Shown in pieces: positions 34,147 to 44,308 of a DNA stretch of 64,000 nt. The stretch is taken from contig JAMYHX010000222.1 of the NCBI GenBank assembly GCA_025529335.1, positions 1-64,000 of the forward strand, read 5' to 3'. The number at the start of each line of letters is the position of its first letter. The first letter of the stretch is position 1. Source of the stretch: Rhizopus sp. PT2906. Lineage: Eukaryota; Mucoromycota; Mucoromycetes; Mucorales; Rhizopodaceae. The notes below the pieces were generated by a model. That model did no database searches. It was not told the origin of the DNA and saw nothing but the letters and a program-made list of their open reading frames with translations. A program made the position numbers and the translations under genes.

Positions 34147-35678
34147 ATCCCTTTTTTTTTTGTGTGAATAAGAATATTAAAAAAAGAGGGAGGAAAATGA
34201 AAATTAAAAAAATGTGTTTAATTTCTTTTTCATCATCTTTACTATATGTAGCAACATTTGATGAAGGGCAGCTTGCTTAAAAAAAGCAAGATCTAGATAT
34301 GTCATCTTTTTGCTTACCATCATCATCACGCCATGTTGCTATGGATACTGTTTCTACTTTATAAAATTCTTTACATGATGACATGCTTTAATCAATATGG
34401 CCAATAATTTTATTTAAACTATTTTAGTTCACTTTTTTATTTATCAAGACAGTCCTCTTAAAAAAAAAAAAAAAAGGCGTGCAAAAGATACGAGGGTCGA
34501 CTTTAATGCCCAATGCATATATTTTCTAAATTGTATTGTTACACACAATAAATTTCATTTTCTGTATCAGAAATCACACATTTTACAGTGCTCACAGCAC
34601 CAATTCGCACAAAAATAAAAATCAATTACCACTGTGATTCCTTAATTCACGCCTTTCAGTGATGATCTTCTTGCTTAATATTGTATCTTTTTGTTTCCCT
34701 CATGATTATTTCGAAGTGTATTAAGATAAAAATGAGCGAAAGAGCTTTATGTAAAGATGGTTTATTACTATGCAATAAGCAGCCTTGTAGTATCCGCGCT
34801 ACTATTCAGTGCTTAAATATAATATCTAATGTTACTATAAGATCTGTTATACCTTACGCAGATGTGCTCAACACAGTTTAAAATAACTCAGCTTCTTTTA
34901 TATATAAACATCGATGCATTTAGTAATCTACTTCTTAGGTCTATGTAGCAAGTTTTGTGATCATGGACGTCTCTGTTGGACAACATATTTCGCGACTTAT
35001 AAAAACTTCCAGGTTTCAGTTCGTGTTCTTTGTCGCGATTGTGGGGTATTGACTTCTTGCTTACGTTTAGAGGTAAACAAGCAATGAAGACGGCTCACAA
35101 AACTTTTGATCCAATTGTTGATGGTTCAAAAACAATGCACCATCTTCCAATTACTCTTTTCGCCGTAAATATGTCGCTTTCATGTAAGTAAAGCTTATGT
35201 TCCTTGATAAAAATAACCAAGTTTTAGATTGCCAGCTAGTCTATTTTTAAAGAATTAAGTCTCGTTTGATTTACCAATATGTATTAAACACATTTTTATT
35301 TAAAGATATTTTGTAAACTATGCTTGAAATCTCTTTTGGTTTCAAAGCAGTAAGCTTTTACTCACAGAGATAATCATGAGAAGGTAGAGATAGTCTATTC
35401 CCAGCTCCAGACCTCAACATGCTGATGCTTTTCGCCATCATATTTCTAATCCGAAAAACTCAGTAGAGGTGCTATCTGTAACTAGCCCCATAATGACACA
35501 AGTATTAAAGGTACAGCATGTTTAAAAAGAAAAGAAGATCATCACTAAAAAGTACAAATTGAGCTAAGAATCACGCTGATAATTGATTGATGCCGTGAGC
35601 ACTTTATTATTAAAATGAATATTATATTTACGTCTGCAAACTGCAAAATTGAATGAAAGGTATTACTATGTATTTTTT
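34147..35678. other. 1.5-kb AT-rich spacer
   Basis: No gene supported. Two short coding-like scraps occur on the plus strand (from ATG at about 34963 and about 35083), each under 45 codons and without known motifs. They may be relic sequence. Confidence 0.5.
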
Positions 35679-38600
35679 TTAAGCTTGTTTGGGTTGAACA
35701 TTAACACGAGTATTGACACGTCTGGGATCTAATGTTTCTGGATCCAGTGAAGGTAAAAGGTAAGAAATATCATCCCAAGGATGTCTGTATAATCCTTGCT
35801 TCAATCTCTTTTGATCCAAATGGTGACCGATGAAACCAAGTGATCTACCAAGGACGAACAAACCATTTAATGTACCAATACGCATGTATTCTTCGGCTTC
35901 ATCTTGACTGAAGGCTCCTGATTCACGCAAGAGATCAACAAAGGAAACGGCAATACAACCATCCACGTTCAAGATCAAGTTATCTTTCTTGCTTGTTGTG
36001 ATTTCTTCTACCTTTAATGCATAGTCTAAGATGGGTGTGCGAGGGAAGTGTTTCTTGACGTAGTCCTTGACTAATTCAACACGCATATCAGGGTTGGTAC
36101 GAGACTTGATCTTGTGGCCAATACCAGGAATCAACTTGTTGGCCTTACGCATGGAAGTGACAAATTCACGAGGAGTCATTCCACTGTCATAAGCCTTAGT
36201 GAAGTTGGTAGCAGCTCCATCAAGTGCACCACCAAATCTTTCACCAATAGTAAGAAGACCAGACACAAGGGATGAGATCAAATCTTTGCCAGCACGGGTG
36301 GTGATAATGGTGTTCATAGCCTAAAAAATAAAAAAAAAGTTTAGAATCCATCCTGATTTACAAAACAAGAGAAAAAAACTTACACCAGAGACGGCAGGTC
36401 CGTGATCAGCAGTGAGCATCAAGACCATTTCGATAAATTTACAAGCATAGTCTGGTAAGCGACGCTTGAACCACAAAAGGGAAAGAACACCACCGATACC
36501 AATATCCTCCTTAAAGACATCAGTGATACGCATACCAGCATATAACAATTCCTGTCCTCTGTCATCAACAATGGTAGATACGAAGCTAGCAGGCTTACGA
36601 ACGAGGCCTAATTCTTGAGCCCAAGAGTAATCGATGGGAATCTTGGGGATTTCAGGTTCAGGACGAGGAATGATGACACCGTCCTTGACCAGATTGTTGT
36701 AAGTTTCAGCGAGAGCCAAGGGCATCTTTTCAAATGTTTCGGGAACAATGATACCGGCAGCACGCATGGCCTTATTCTTGGCATCAGCAGTTTCCAAATC
36801 AGAGTTAGCCATAGCACCAGCATGGCCAAATTGAACATCAGTTGTAAACATCTTGGCACATGTACCGATACACCATGCAACAATAGGCTTCTTGATCTGT
36901 CCGCTCTTGACAGCTTCGATCACTCTGTATTCTTCAACACCACCTACTTCACCGAGCAAGACAAGCATCTTACAGTTGGGGTCGGCTTCATAACGGAGCA
37001 AGTGGTCGATGAAAGTGGAACCAGGATAACGGTCACCACCAATAGCAACACCTTCGTAGACACCATCGGTTGTACGAGAGATGATATTGTTCAATTCGTT
37101 GGACATACCACCAGACTTGGAAACATAGCCAACAGAACCAGATCTGTAAAGTTTAGAGGCGACAATATTATCCATCATACCACCTGTGTTACCAATCTTG
37201 AAGCATCCAGGCTTGATACCACCAACGGTTGCAGGACCAATCACCAAAACTTTGCGTGCTTCGGCTTCATGCAACAATTGACGAGCACGTCTTTCGGGGA
37301 CACCTTCAGCAATGATGGCAACTGTCTTGATTTGGTTGGAGTAAGTAAAGATTTCACGAGTGGAATCAAAGACGGAACGGCAAGAGGCAAAGTTGACGAC
37401 AACATCGACTTCAGGGAACTTTTCAACAGCGTCCTTTAAGGAAGTGAAAACAGGAATCAAGGTTTCCTTGGTACCCCAGTAGAATTTTTGAACATGAGAA
37501 CCACCAAAGGGATAGACCATGGCAGCCACAGAAGGAGTTTCACGCTTACACATAAAGTCAAAGTCAAGCATACCTTGGACAGCACGAGGTTGCATACCGT
37601 AGACTAAAGCACGGGTCTTGGAGGTGAAGGGACGATACCATTCGGCGGATTCTTCAGCTTCAGTAGCAAAGTAGGTCATGCGATCATTAGGGTTTGTAGG
37701 TGAGTTGTTGTCTTCGGCGATGGTCAACTTGGGTGTATTGGTACCGGAGGGAGTACCAAAGATTTGATCTTGGAACAAGTTACCAGAGGAAGCAGATTGT
37801 TGTTGTTTAGCAACGTCGTTACTCTTGCCTTCCAAAGCCAAGGGTACAATATCAGTAATGTGAGTTTCAGGACCAAAGACTTGGATTTCGACACCTAAAG
37901 TTTCGCCCAATTGGCGCATAGCACGTAAACCTTCTTGATAGTTGGGACCACCACGACGGATGAAGATGCGCACTTTGTGATTGATCAAGGCCTGCTTGAA
38001 TTCAGTCAAGGCACGGATGATGCCCTTGAAGGTAGTAGCGACGTTGGTAAAGTTGGCGATACCACCACCGATGAACAAAACCTTGCCTTCAGGGTTAACA
38101 TTACCACGAGTCATCAAGTCAAGGATGGTCTTTGCATATTCATATGTTTGGGTTTCGGTAGGAGCACCAGAGTATTCACCATAGTTGGCTAATTCGTGAG
38201 CATAGCCAAGTGCTGCGATAGCATCCGAGTAGACAACGGAAGCACCACCACCAGCAACCATAGTCCACACACGGCCTTCACGGTTCAAAACGGTCAACTT
38301 GAGTGAAGCACCAGTCTTACCATCAAGTTCTTGAATATAAGCTTCTTCGCGAGTGAGTTCACGACCAAAAGGAGCAGGGAACTCCATAGGAGGACCTTGG
38401 TCGACATGTTGTTGATCGGCAACAAGACCAATATTTTGAGGAGCTCGTGCAATAGCCCATTTAGGGCCAGCTTCGAATTCTGCAGTTTGATCTAATTTAG
38501 CAGCTAAATCGAGATACATCACTTGAGGGGTTTGTCCTTCCACAGGATCCGTGACGACCAAGGGGTTAATTTCAAGATAGGTAAAGTGAAGTTCGACATA

Positions 38601-39315
38601 GACAGCATAGAGACGACTGATAAAGTCAACCAAGACATCGTGCTTGAACTCAGGAACATCCTTGAGCAAAGTGTCCTTGATGGTTTGAGCAGAGGGGAAC
38701 TCGGCGTTGACAGGAATCAAGAGCTTAAGAGCCTTTGCGTCGACATCACCAATGTCAATACCACCTTCGTGAGTGAAGAGAATGTAATCACCTTCGCGAA
38801 CGGAGTTAATACAGATATAATATTCGGTGTTTGCCGGGTGCGGAGCAAATGGTTCGACCAAGAAGGTCTTCAAGACGCCTGTCGTTCTTTCAATCTAAAA
38901 TTTAAAGATGATGATTATCAATCGGGAATCATCTCATCCACACTTTTTTTTTAAATCTTACCTTAATTTCCTTTCCAGCACGCTCTTCGATCCACTTGCG
39001 GGCTTCAGACCAGTCCTTGTTCAAGGTCAAGAGACCGTGCTTTCCTCGTCTTTTGATCAATTGATCTGGCTTAGCGACCAACTTGTCAGTTAATAACCAA
39101 GGATGAGTTTGTTCAAGGTTATCTAATTGTTGCTTCAAAGCAGCATCAAATGCACCAGCAGGGCCATTTAAGAGAGAAGTATTAACATTGATTTGAGCCA
39201 ACTTAGTTGCGGCAGGAGTAAAGAGGGATGGAGTATCATTGGGTACAGGTACACGCAATAGATGATAAGCTAAGAGCAACTTGCCATCGTATTCTCTAAT
39301 GGCTTTGGCAGACAT
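35679..39315 (-). CDS. acly: ATP-citrate lyase, single-chain (fused) form
   Basis: Cytosolic enzyme making acetyl-CoA and oxaloacetate from citrate, ATP and CoA, feeding lipid and acetylation pathways. 1168 aa. Exons in transcription order 38962-39315, 36384-38894, 35679-36320, all phase 0. The N-terminal ATP-grasp/succinyl-CoA-synthetase beta-like part has KAIREYDGKLLLAYHL, EINPLVVTD and TMVAGGGASVVYSDAI. The middle alpha-like part has SKSGGMSNELNN, GGDRYPGSTFID and the phospho-histidine loop FGHAGAMANS. The C-terminal citrate-synthase-like part has MRKANKLIPGIGHKIKS, FIGHHLDQKRLKQGLYRHPW. One fused chain, unlike the two-gene form of Ascomycota, agrees with an early-diverging fungus. Codon use looks biased as in highly expressed genes. 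A 274-codon antisense frame (36615-37439) is a by-product. Confidence 0.97.
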
Positions 39316-39430
39316 TGTTTCAAAAGAGTTTTGTTTAGAAAAAGGGAAAAGAAAGAGATAAAAAAGAAGTGAATAAATATAGCTGTCAAGCGTGACTTTA
39401 AAAATACCAAGTTTCCTAATATGGTTTGCC

Positions 39431-39500
39431 ACCGAGGAGTAGAATCTGGTTTGGGTCTAGTCCTCGGTTAGAGTATCTCCCCCAAATAACAACTTTGGGG
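39431..39500. promoter_or_regulatory. Two short inverted repeats upstream of ATP-citrate lyase
   Basis: ACCGAGGA (39431-39438) pairs with TCCTCGGT (39461-39468), and CCCCAAA (39480-39486) pairs with TTTGGGG (39494-39500). Both lie 115-185 bp upstream of the ATP-citrate lyase start and just downstream of the C2H2 gene on the same strand. They could be promoter elements or 3'-end structures. Function is inferred. Confidence 0.4.
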
Positions 39501-39581
39501 ACACCCCAGATATGATGGGCATTGAGACAGACAAAAAAAAAAAGGAGAAAATGGTTGATTTATTGATGATTACGTGATTTA

Positions 39582-39830
39582 CTAATTCCTTGATTTCCTC
39601 TTTTTATTAAAGTGTGTACGATAATGTGCCCGCAGATTATCTGATCTACCAAAAGACTTTGTACATCCAGGATGCTCACAAGCAAAGGGACGTTCTCCTG
39701 TATGAACAAGCATATGTCTTTTTAAATGTTCGTATCTCTTGAAACTCCATTGACATTGCTGATAGCCACATACATGCTTATGTTGTAACTTTTTTTTCTT
39801 TTCTTCTTCTTCTTCTTCTTCATCATCATC

Positions 39831-39861
<31 letters not shown>

Positions 39862-40055
39862 GGTGATGGTTGATGACGGTGATGATGATGGTGTTGTTGT
39901 TGTTGTTGTTGGTGAGGGTAATAATAAAAGGGTATTGTTGGTGTTAATGGGGGTGTGATCGATGGATAGATGGAGTGATAATAAGGTGCCACAACTGGGT
40001 TATACAATTTTGATTGTTCCTGCTGATGGTATAATGTACTTTGATATGGGAGCAT
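39582..40055 (-). CDS. C2H2 zinc-finger protein, two fingers
   Basis: 157-aa single-exon transcription-factor-like protein. The N-terminal 70 residues are Tyr/Pro/Gln/His-rich, then an acidic and a basic run (DDDEEEEEEEKKKK). Two C2H2 fingers at the C-terminus: CGYQQCQWSFKRYEHLKRH (residues about 97-117) and CEHPGCTKSFGRSDNLRAHY, joined by the TGERPF linker. In the first finger the residues RYEHLKRH match the recognition-helix pattern of Msn2/StRE-type or Mucorales FKRxEHLKRH factors. Gene span covers several CAN/GAN microsatellites. Confidence 0.88.
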
Positions 40056-40611
40056 ATTTTAAGTGTAGAAATAAAGAAAGAATAAAAAGAAAGAAAGAAA
40101 GAAAGAAAGAGAGATATAGAAGCATATTATATATATAGCAAGATCATCCCCTTTGAACTATATATAATGGATTGACTTAATGATCCTTACTGTAATTGAA
40201 CAATGCATATATGAAAAATGTGTAAGGAATGTCCTATTACCTATTTAAAATTATGATTGGTCAAGACTTTTTATTAAAGTTAACGAATAAAAATAATAGT
40301 AGTAGTAATAGTAGTAGTAATAGTAATAGTAATAGTAATAGTAATAATTGATATCAAGCAAACTATCTCTTACTTTATCAGCTTGACCTTATATAACGCA
40401 TATTCGAGGAATGTATCATTGGGGAGGTGTCTTTTGAAGAATTAAACTTGTCAAGTAATACAAGTTATGCATTAATAGGTTGCTTTCATAGTGAAGGCAC
40501 AGAATAGAAAAAGATGAGGCCAGTGATTAAAATAATTAGTGTGTGTGTCTCGTATGAAACTAGTTTTTTTTTTCTTTGTTTTGACTTCTTTTTTTGGAAA
40601 AGGGTTTAGAC
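40056..40611. promoter_or_regulatory. Divergent spacer with (GAAA)n and (AAT/AGT)n repeats
   Basis: Spacer between the C2H2 gene (minus) and the TPR gene (plus). It contains a (GAAA)n-like run at 40087-40110 and an AAT/AGT compound microsatellite at about 40289-40348. No gene seen. Confidence 0.55.
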
Positions 40612-41359
40612 ATGATCATTGAGGAGGCTGATCAAGATGGTGATGTATTCTATGACAGTACAGAGTATGCACCAGGAGAATATGAGGCAAGTTCAAGGTT
40701 CACTTGTAAAAAGAGAGAAAATAGAGAGAAAGACGCTTATTTCTTAACAGAAACTCATTGAAGAGGCAACTCAATTTAAATCGAGAGGAAATCAACATTT
40801 TGGTCAAGGCGAATACAAAGAAGCTATAGAACAATATGAACACGCATTAGTCGTATGTCCACTTGCTTGTACAAAGGAAAGAGCTGTCTATTTTGCAAAC
40901 ATTGCCGCGTGCCATATGAAATTGGTCAGTTCTATGCTTACTTGTACATAAACTTGACCTAATTTTAAATATTTTTAGAACGAGTTTAAAGATGCCAAAG
41001 ACATGTGTACTCAAGCACTCAAAATAGATCCCAACTATACAAAGGCTCTACTCAGAAGAGCTCAAGCAAGTGAAAGAATTGGAACATATGCATCCATGTC
41101 AGAAGCATTGGAAGACTATAAGAAACTAAAGACGCTAGCGATTGATACATATATCTTCAAAGAGTGTGAGCGCGCAGAAAAGGAATTACCCACAAAGATA
41201 AACTTTCAAATGGAAAAGGAAAAGGAAGAGATGTTGAACAAGCTGAAAGATGTCGGCAATGCCCTCCTAGGCAAATTTGGTTTATCCACAGACAATTTTC
41301 AGTTCACCAAAGACCCCTCAGGCAGTGGTGGTTATAGTGTAAATTTTGTAAACAAATAA
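40612..41359 (+). CDS. ttc1: TTC1-like tetratricopeptide-repeat co-chaperone
   Basis: 209-aa TPR protein. Exons 40612-40686, 40751-40924, 40979-41359. A short acidic N-terminus (EEADQDGDVFYDSTEY) is followed by three TPR units: FKSRGNQHFGQGEYKEAIEQ, AVYFANIAACHMKLNEFKDA, YTKALLRRAQASERIG. The C-terminus LKDVGNALLGKFGLSTDNFQ plus SGGYSVNFVNK is the diagnostic TTC1 ending. TTC1 proteins bind Hsp90/Hsp70 and Ras/Galpha in animals. Intron 1 (40687-40750) has a GC donor (GAG then GCAAGT), the only donor that keeps the frame. Confidence 0.9.
40687..40750 (+). other. GC-AG intron in the TTC1-like gene
   Basis: Exon ...TATGAG, intron GCAAGTTC...TTAACAG, exon AAACTCATT. Phase 0 on both sides. The only nearby GT (GTTCAAG) is a poor donor and gives the wrong phase. 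Confidence 0.85.
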
Positions 41360-41611
41360 AGTATTTCACAAATAATGCTATGCATAATCTCTCTTTTTAA
41401 GAATGTATTCATTTAAGCTTAATCTAATATTATCTCTTTTTCTTTTAGCTTGATTAATCATAACTTGGTCCGTTACTTTCAAGACTATATGTGCATTCAA
41501 ACTGTCTCCTTTTGAGGTAATGCTCTCTTCTTTTGATTATCCAATCATATCAAAGATTTACTTTCAAATACATCATATTTAATTACAGCCTTTACCATGA
41601 CTTTCTTTCTG

Positions 41612-41616
<5 letters not shown>

Positions 41617-41642
<26 letters not shown>
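41617..41642 (+). repeat. (AAT)n run abutting the ISA1 start codon
   Basis: AAT repeat directly in front of ATG at 41643, so it is the translation leader of ISA1. Confidence 0.85.
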
Positions 41643-42164
41643 ATGCCAATTGGTGCCATTGTAAAACAAGTTGCCGCTGAATCATTAAAGACACAGACCG
41701 CAAATTCAAGACTACGTTTAAGAAAAGCAGCATTGACTTTGGTATGAATGACATGTGCAATCGTTCTCTTTTTCCCCCCTCTTCTTACCCCCTGTTTTTA
41801 TATAGACACCTGCCGCCGTTTCTCGATTGAAAGACTTGACACAAGGACCCACACCAAAATACTTGAGAGTGGGCGTCAGACAAAAAGGCTGTTCAGGAAA
41901 CTCATATACCTTGGAATTTACAGACACAAAAGGCAAATTTGACGAAATTGTTAATCAAGACGGTAAAGTACCTCACAGTTTTTAATCAAATTGACTAAAC
42001 ATTGGACTTTAGGTGTTACTGTGCTGGTAGATTCTAAAGCATTAATCACAGTATTAGGATCAGAAATGGATTTCGTTCAAGATAAGCTGTCGGAACACTT
42101 TGTATTTAATAATCCCAACGTCAAGGGAACTTGCGGCTGCGGAGAGTCTTTTGCTGTCAACTAA
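41643..42164 (+). CDS. isa1: Mitochondrial iron-sulfur assembly protein ISA1 (A-type)
   Basis: A-type Fe-S protein needed with Isa2/Iba57 for [4Fe-4S] cluster formation in mitochondria. 135 aa. Exons 41643-41741, 41806-41962, 42013-42164. A basic N-terminus (about residues 1-30, SRLRLRKAALTL) fits an import signal. The core has RVGVRQKGCSGNSYTLEF-type sequence (VGVRQKGCSGNSYTLEF), VLVDSKALITVLGSEMDFV, and the C-terminal CGCGESFAVN. The three conserved cysteines (CSGNS and CGC) are all present. GRX5 of the same pathway lies 11 kb away. Confidence 0.95.
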
Positions 42165-42283
42165 AAGGGAACTATTTTCTGTTATCCCGCTTATTTGTAT
42201 TATAATCTTAGATATGTAGTAATAAACTTGCTCATAATTGCATATAACATATATCATTCTTTTATTATTATTATTATATCATT

Positions 42284-43489
42284 TTACAAAAATACAAATG
42301 ATATCAAGATGAAAAGGCTAAAGGATAATTCAGCAAAATTAATTTGATCAGAAGAGGCATTGGACATGGAAGGAATTGTTGTTGGGGTAATAAGACGAGT
42401 GGTTGAGGTTGTTGTCTTCATTGATATTGTGCTTGTAGCAGCAGAGGATGTGATACTAATACTAGTAGTAACAGCACTTGATGGGACAGGCGTAATTATC
42501 GTATTTGATGGGCCAGGATTGGGACTCAGAATAGGCTGCGTCGTATGAGGCTCTGGGGATGTAGAAGAAGGAGCTGCATTTTCTGGTACAGGACTAGCAG
42601 GGGCAGCAGGGGCAGCAGGGTGCAAGGGAGCATTTTCTGGAAGATTCCCAAAGGCAGTAACAGAAGAATCACTAGCGGGTATAGCAGGTGGATTCGCAGC
42701 GGATTGAGCCGGGAGAGGGTCAGCAATCGGATAGACAACAGGCCAAGGAGACCGAGGACTAGATAAGACAGTATCCGGCTGAAGTGCTTGGGAGGCAGGC
42801 GTACTAACACCACTCTGAGCGATTGAAGACTGGCCATTTGTTTGCGGTACAGAGAGAACGTTAGGTATTTGAATCGATGGATGTGTAGCGTATGGCACAA
42901 TGGAACCTATAGGAAAGTTAGTAAAAGATTGTAACGAAGCATCCGGAAGGCTAGCTTGTTGATCATTAGCGGCTGGTTTAACAGATAGGGCATCAGATTG
43001 AAGAGAAGATACAGGAAAGTCATTGCCTTGTATATTCGACTGCAGAGAGGATATGGGGAAGCCATCGCCTGTTAAACCAGATAAGACAGAAGGTACCGAG
43101 CCAATGCCTTGTATATCAGATAGCAAAGCAACAATATCATCAACTGCCCGTGTGTCAGGCGGATGGTCAGTTTGGAGTTCAGGAGTAGCCCGAGGGTTCT
43201 TTTTCCGAGAGAATACTCTAGAGGTACGCTTAATGACATGCCTAGGTGAGAATTGATTAGGCCCGGGAGAGCCTTCAAGAGATTGCCAAGATACAACAGG
43301 AGGTTGAGCATCACGTTTTGGAAGTGAATCAGAGTTTTCAAGGTTCTTCAAATCAGAAAGAAGAGATAAAAACTTGCTCCAGTCATCATGGAGAGTATTT
43401 GGAGCATGAGCGTTGGCTTCTTGAGCGAGAGTTTCTTGCAAAATAAGAGCAGAGATGAGAACACTAAAGATAAAGTGGAATTTATACAT
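42284..43489 (-). CDS. Secreted, probably GPI-anchored Ser/Thr/Pro-rich cell-surface protein
   Basis: 401-aa single-exon protein. Residues 1-22 are a signal peptide (FHFIFSVLISALILQETLAQ). A Ser/Pro/Ala-rich body follows and ends in a Thr/Ser-rich stretch (VTTSISITSSAATSTISMKT), then NASSDQINF and a hydrophobic tail (FSLFILISFVFL), the layout of a GPI attachment signal with omega site near NASS. Two dibasic LPKR and VIKR sites near residues 57 and 87 could be cut by a Kex2-type protease. Residues about 135-165 carry near-repeats of the type FPISSLQSNIQGN/FPVSSLQSDA. No enzymatic domain recognised. It converges with ISA1. Confidence 0.75.
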   Translation of the reverse strand: MYKFHFIFSVLISALILQETLAQEANAHAPNTLHDDWSKFLSLLSDLKNLENSDSLPKRDAQPPVVSWQSLEGSPGPNQFSPRHVIKRTSRVFSRKKNPRATPELQTDHPPDTRAVDDIVALLSDIQGIGSVPSVLSGLTGDGFPISSLQSNIQGNDFPVSSLQSDALSVKPAANDQQASLPDASLQSFTNFPIGSIVPYATHPSIQIPNVLSVPQTNGQSSIAQSGVSTPASQALQPDTVLSSPRSPWPVVYPIADPLPAQSAANPPAIPASDSSVTAFGNLPENAPLHPAAPAAPASPVPENAAPSSTSPEPHTTQPILSPNPGPSNTIITPVPSSAVTTSISITSSAATSTISMKTTTSTTRLITPTTIPSMSNASSDQINFAELSFSLFILISFVFL

Positions 43490-43830
43490 TATGTTTTAAT
43501 ATCATCAAAAGAAGAGCAGCTTTTCTTTGACTTTTTATATCTTTTCATTGAATTTATGATATACTAGCCGTGACTCTTATAAAAGTCTTTAAAGATGAAT
43601 AAAAAAAGGGGGGGTAAACATGAATGGTAATCCCTGTCTATATTCTATCTCTGCATCAGGTGAGTGCTTCACCCTTCTTTTTGCATTAAAAAATGTTTAT
43701 TGTGTAATAATAAATAATATATATACATGATATAACCCATCCTCTCTCCTCTATCTCTTTCTCTCTTTCTATCTCTTCTTTTCTCATGTCCAACCCTTAA
43801 TCGTTCATATCAACAATGTATTCAATAGGA
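43490..43830. other. Spacer
   Basis: Pyrimidine-rich promoter side of the surface-protein gene and 3' side of the SOM1-like gene. No gene seen. Confidence 0.5.
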
Positions 43831-44183
43831 TTAGGAGGATGCATGACTTTCAGATGGTATTATGCTATCACAGGTTTAATAAGATAAAATAACCAAAGGT
43901 AATGATAATTCACACATATACCTGAATACAGGGTTGCCATTTTGATCATATTCAGGGGTCACTTCTACAGTTGGTAAGCCGGCACATCTAAATATACTTT
44001 AGTAAGAGAAATTGTTGTTCAAACTTAATTGGACCATTACTTTAAAAAGAGCCGTGGAAAGGGATTACATTCTATACATGACGAGCTTGCCTCACATTGA
44101 TATTGAACCATTTCATACAGTTTGCAGTTCTCAGGAATGATGATTCTTGGAATCTTTTTGCGAATCTCTTCCTGATCTGTCAT
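43831..44183 (-). CDS. SOM1-like small Cys-rich mitochondrial protein
   Basis: 80-aa protein. Exons in transcription order 44041-44183, 43922-43987, 43831-43864. It reads IPENCKLYEMVQYQCEASSS, CIECNPFPRLFLKCAGLPT, VEVTPEYDQNGNP. The pattern C-x2-L..x-V-QY-x-C ... C-x-PF-RLF-x2-C recalls fungal Som1, the partner of the mitochondrial inner-membrane peptidase (Imp1/Imp2). The four cysteines could form two disulfides. The last exon rests only on phase and gives a 10-residue tail. An alternative C-terminal reading (HPPNPIEYIVDMND) is open in another phase but has no matching acceptor. Head to head with the GlyRS gene, 125 bp apart. Confidence 0.55.
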
Positions 44184-44308
44184 GTGGTTGATGAAAGCTA
44201 AAAGAGGGGAGAAAAGAGGATCTTTCCAATTCTGGTATTGTGACTTGTATAATTTGACATGTTCAAGGGGGTAAGTTTTCTCTTCTCGACTTTATTACAT
44301 TCTATTCC
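44184..44308. promoter_or_regulatory. Compact divergent promoter, SOM1-like and GlyRS
   Basis: Only 125 bp separate the two divergent start codons, so transcription start signals must overlap or be shared. No clear TATA box was seen. Confidence 0.5.

Noticed and set aside
34681..34881. 66-codon plus-strand frame
   Set aside because: Starts at a non-ATG codon and lacks motifs or splice support.
36615..37439. 274-codon frame antisense to ATP-citrate lyase
   Set aside because: By-product of codon bias in a highly conserved gene on the other strand. No domain, no own signals.
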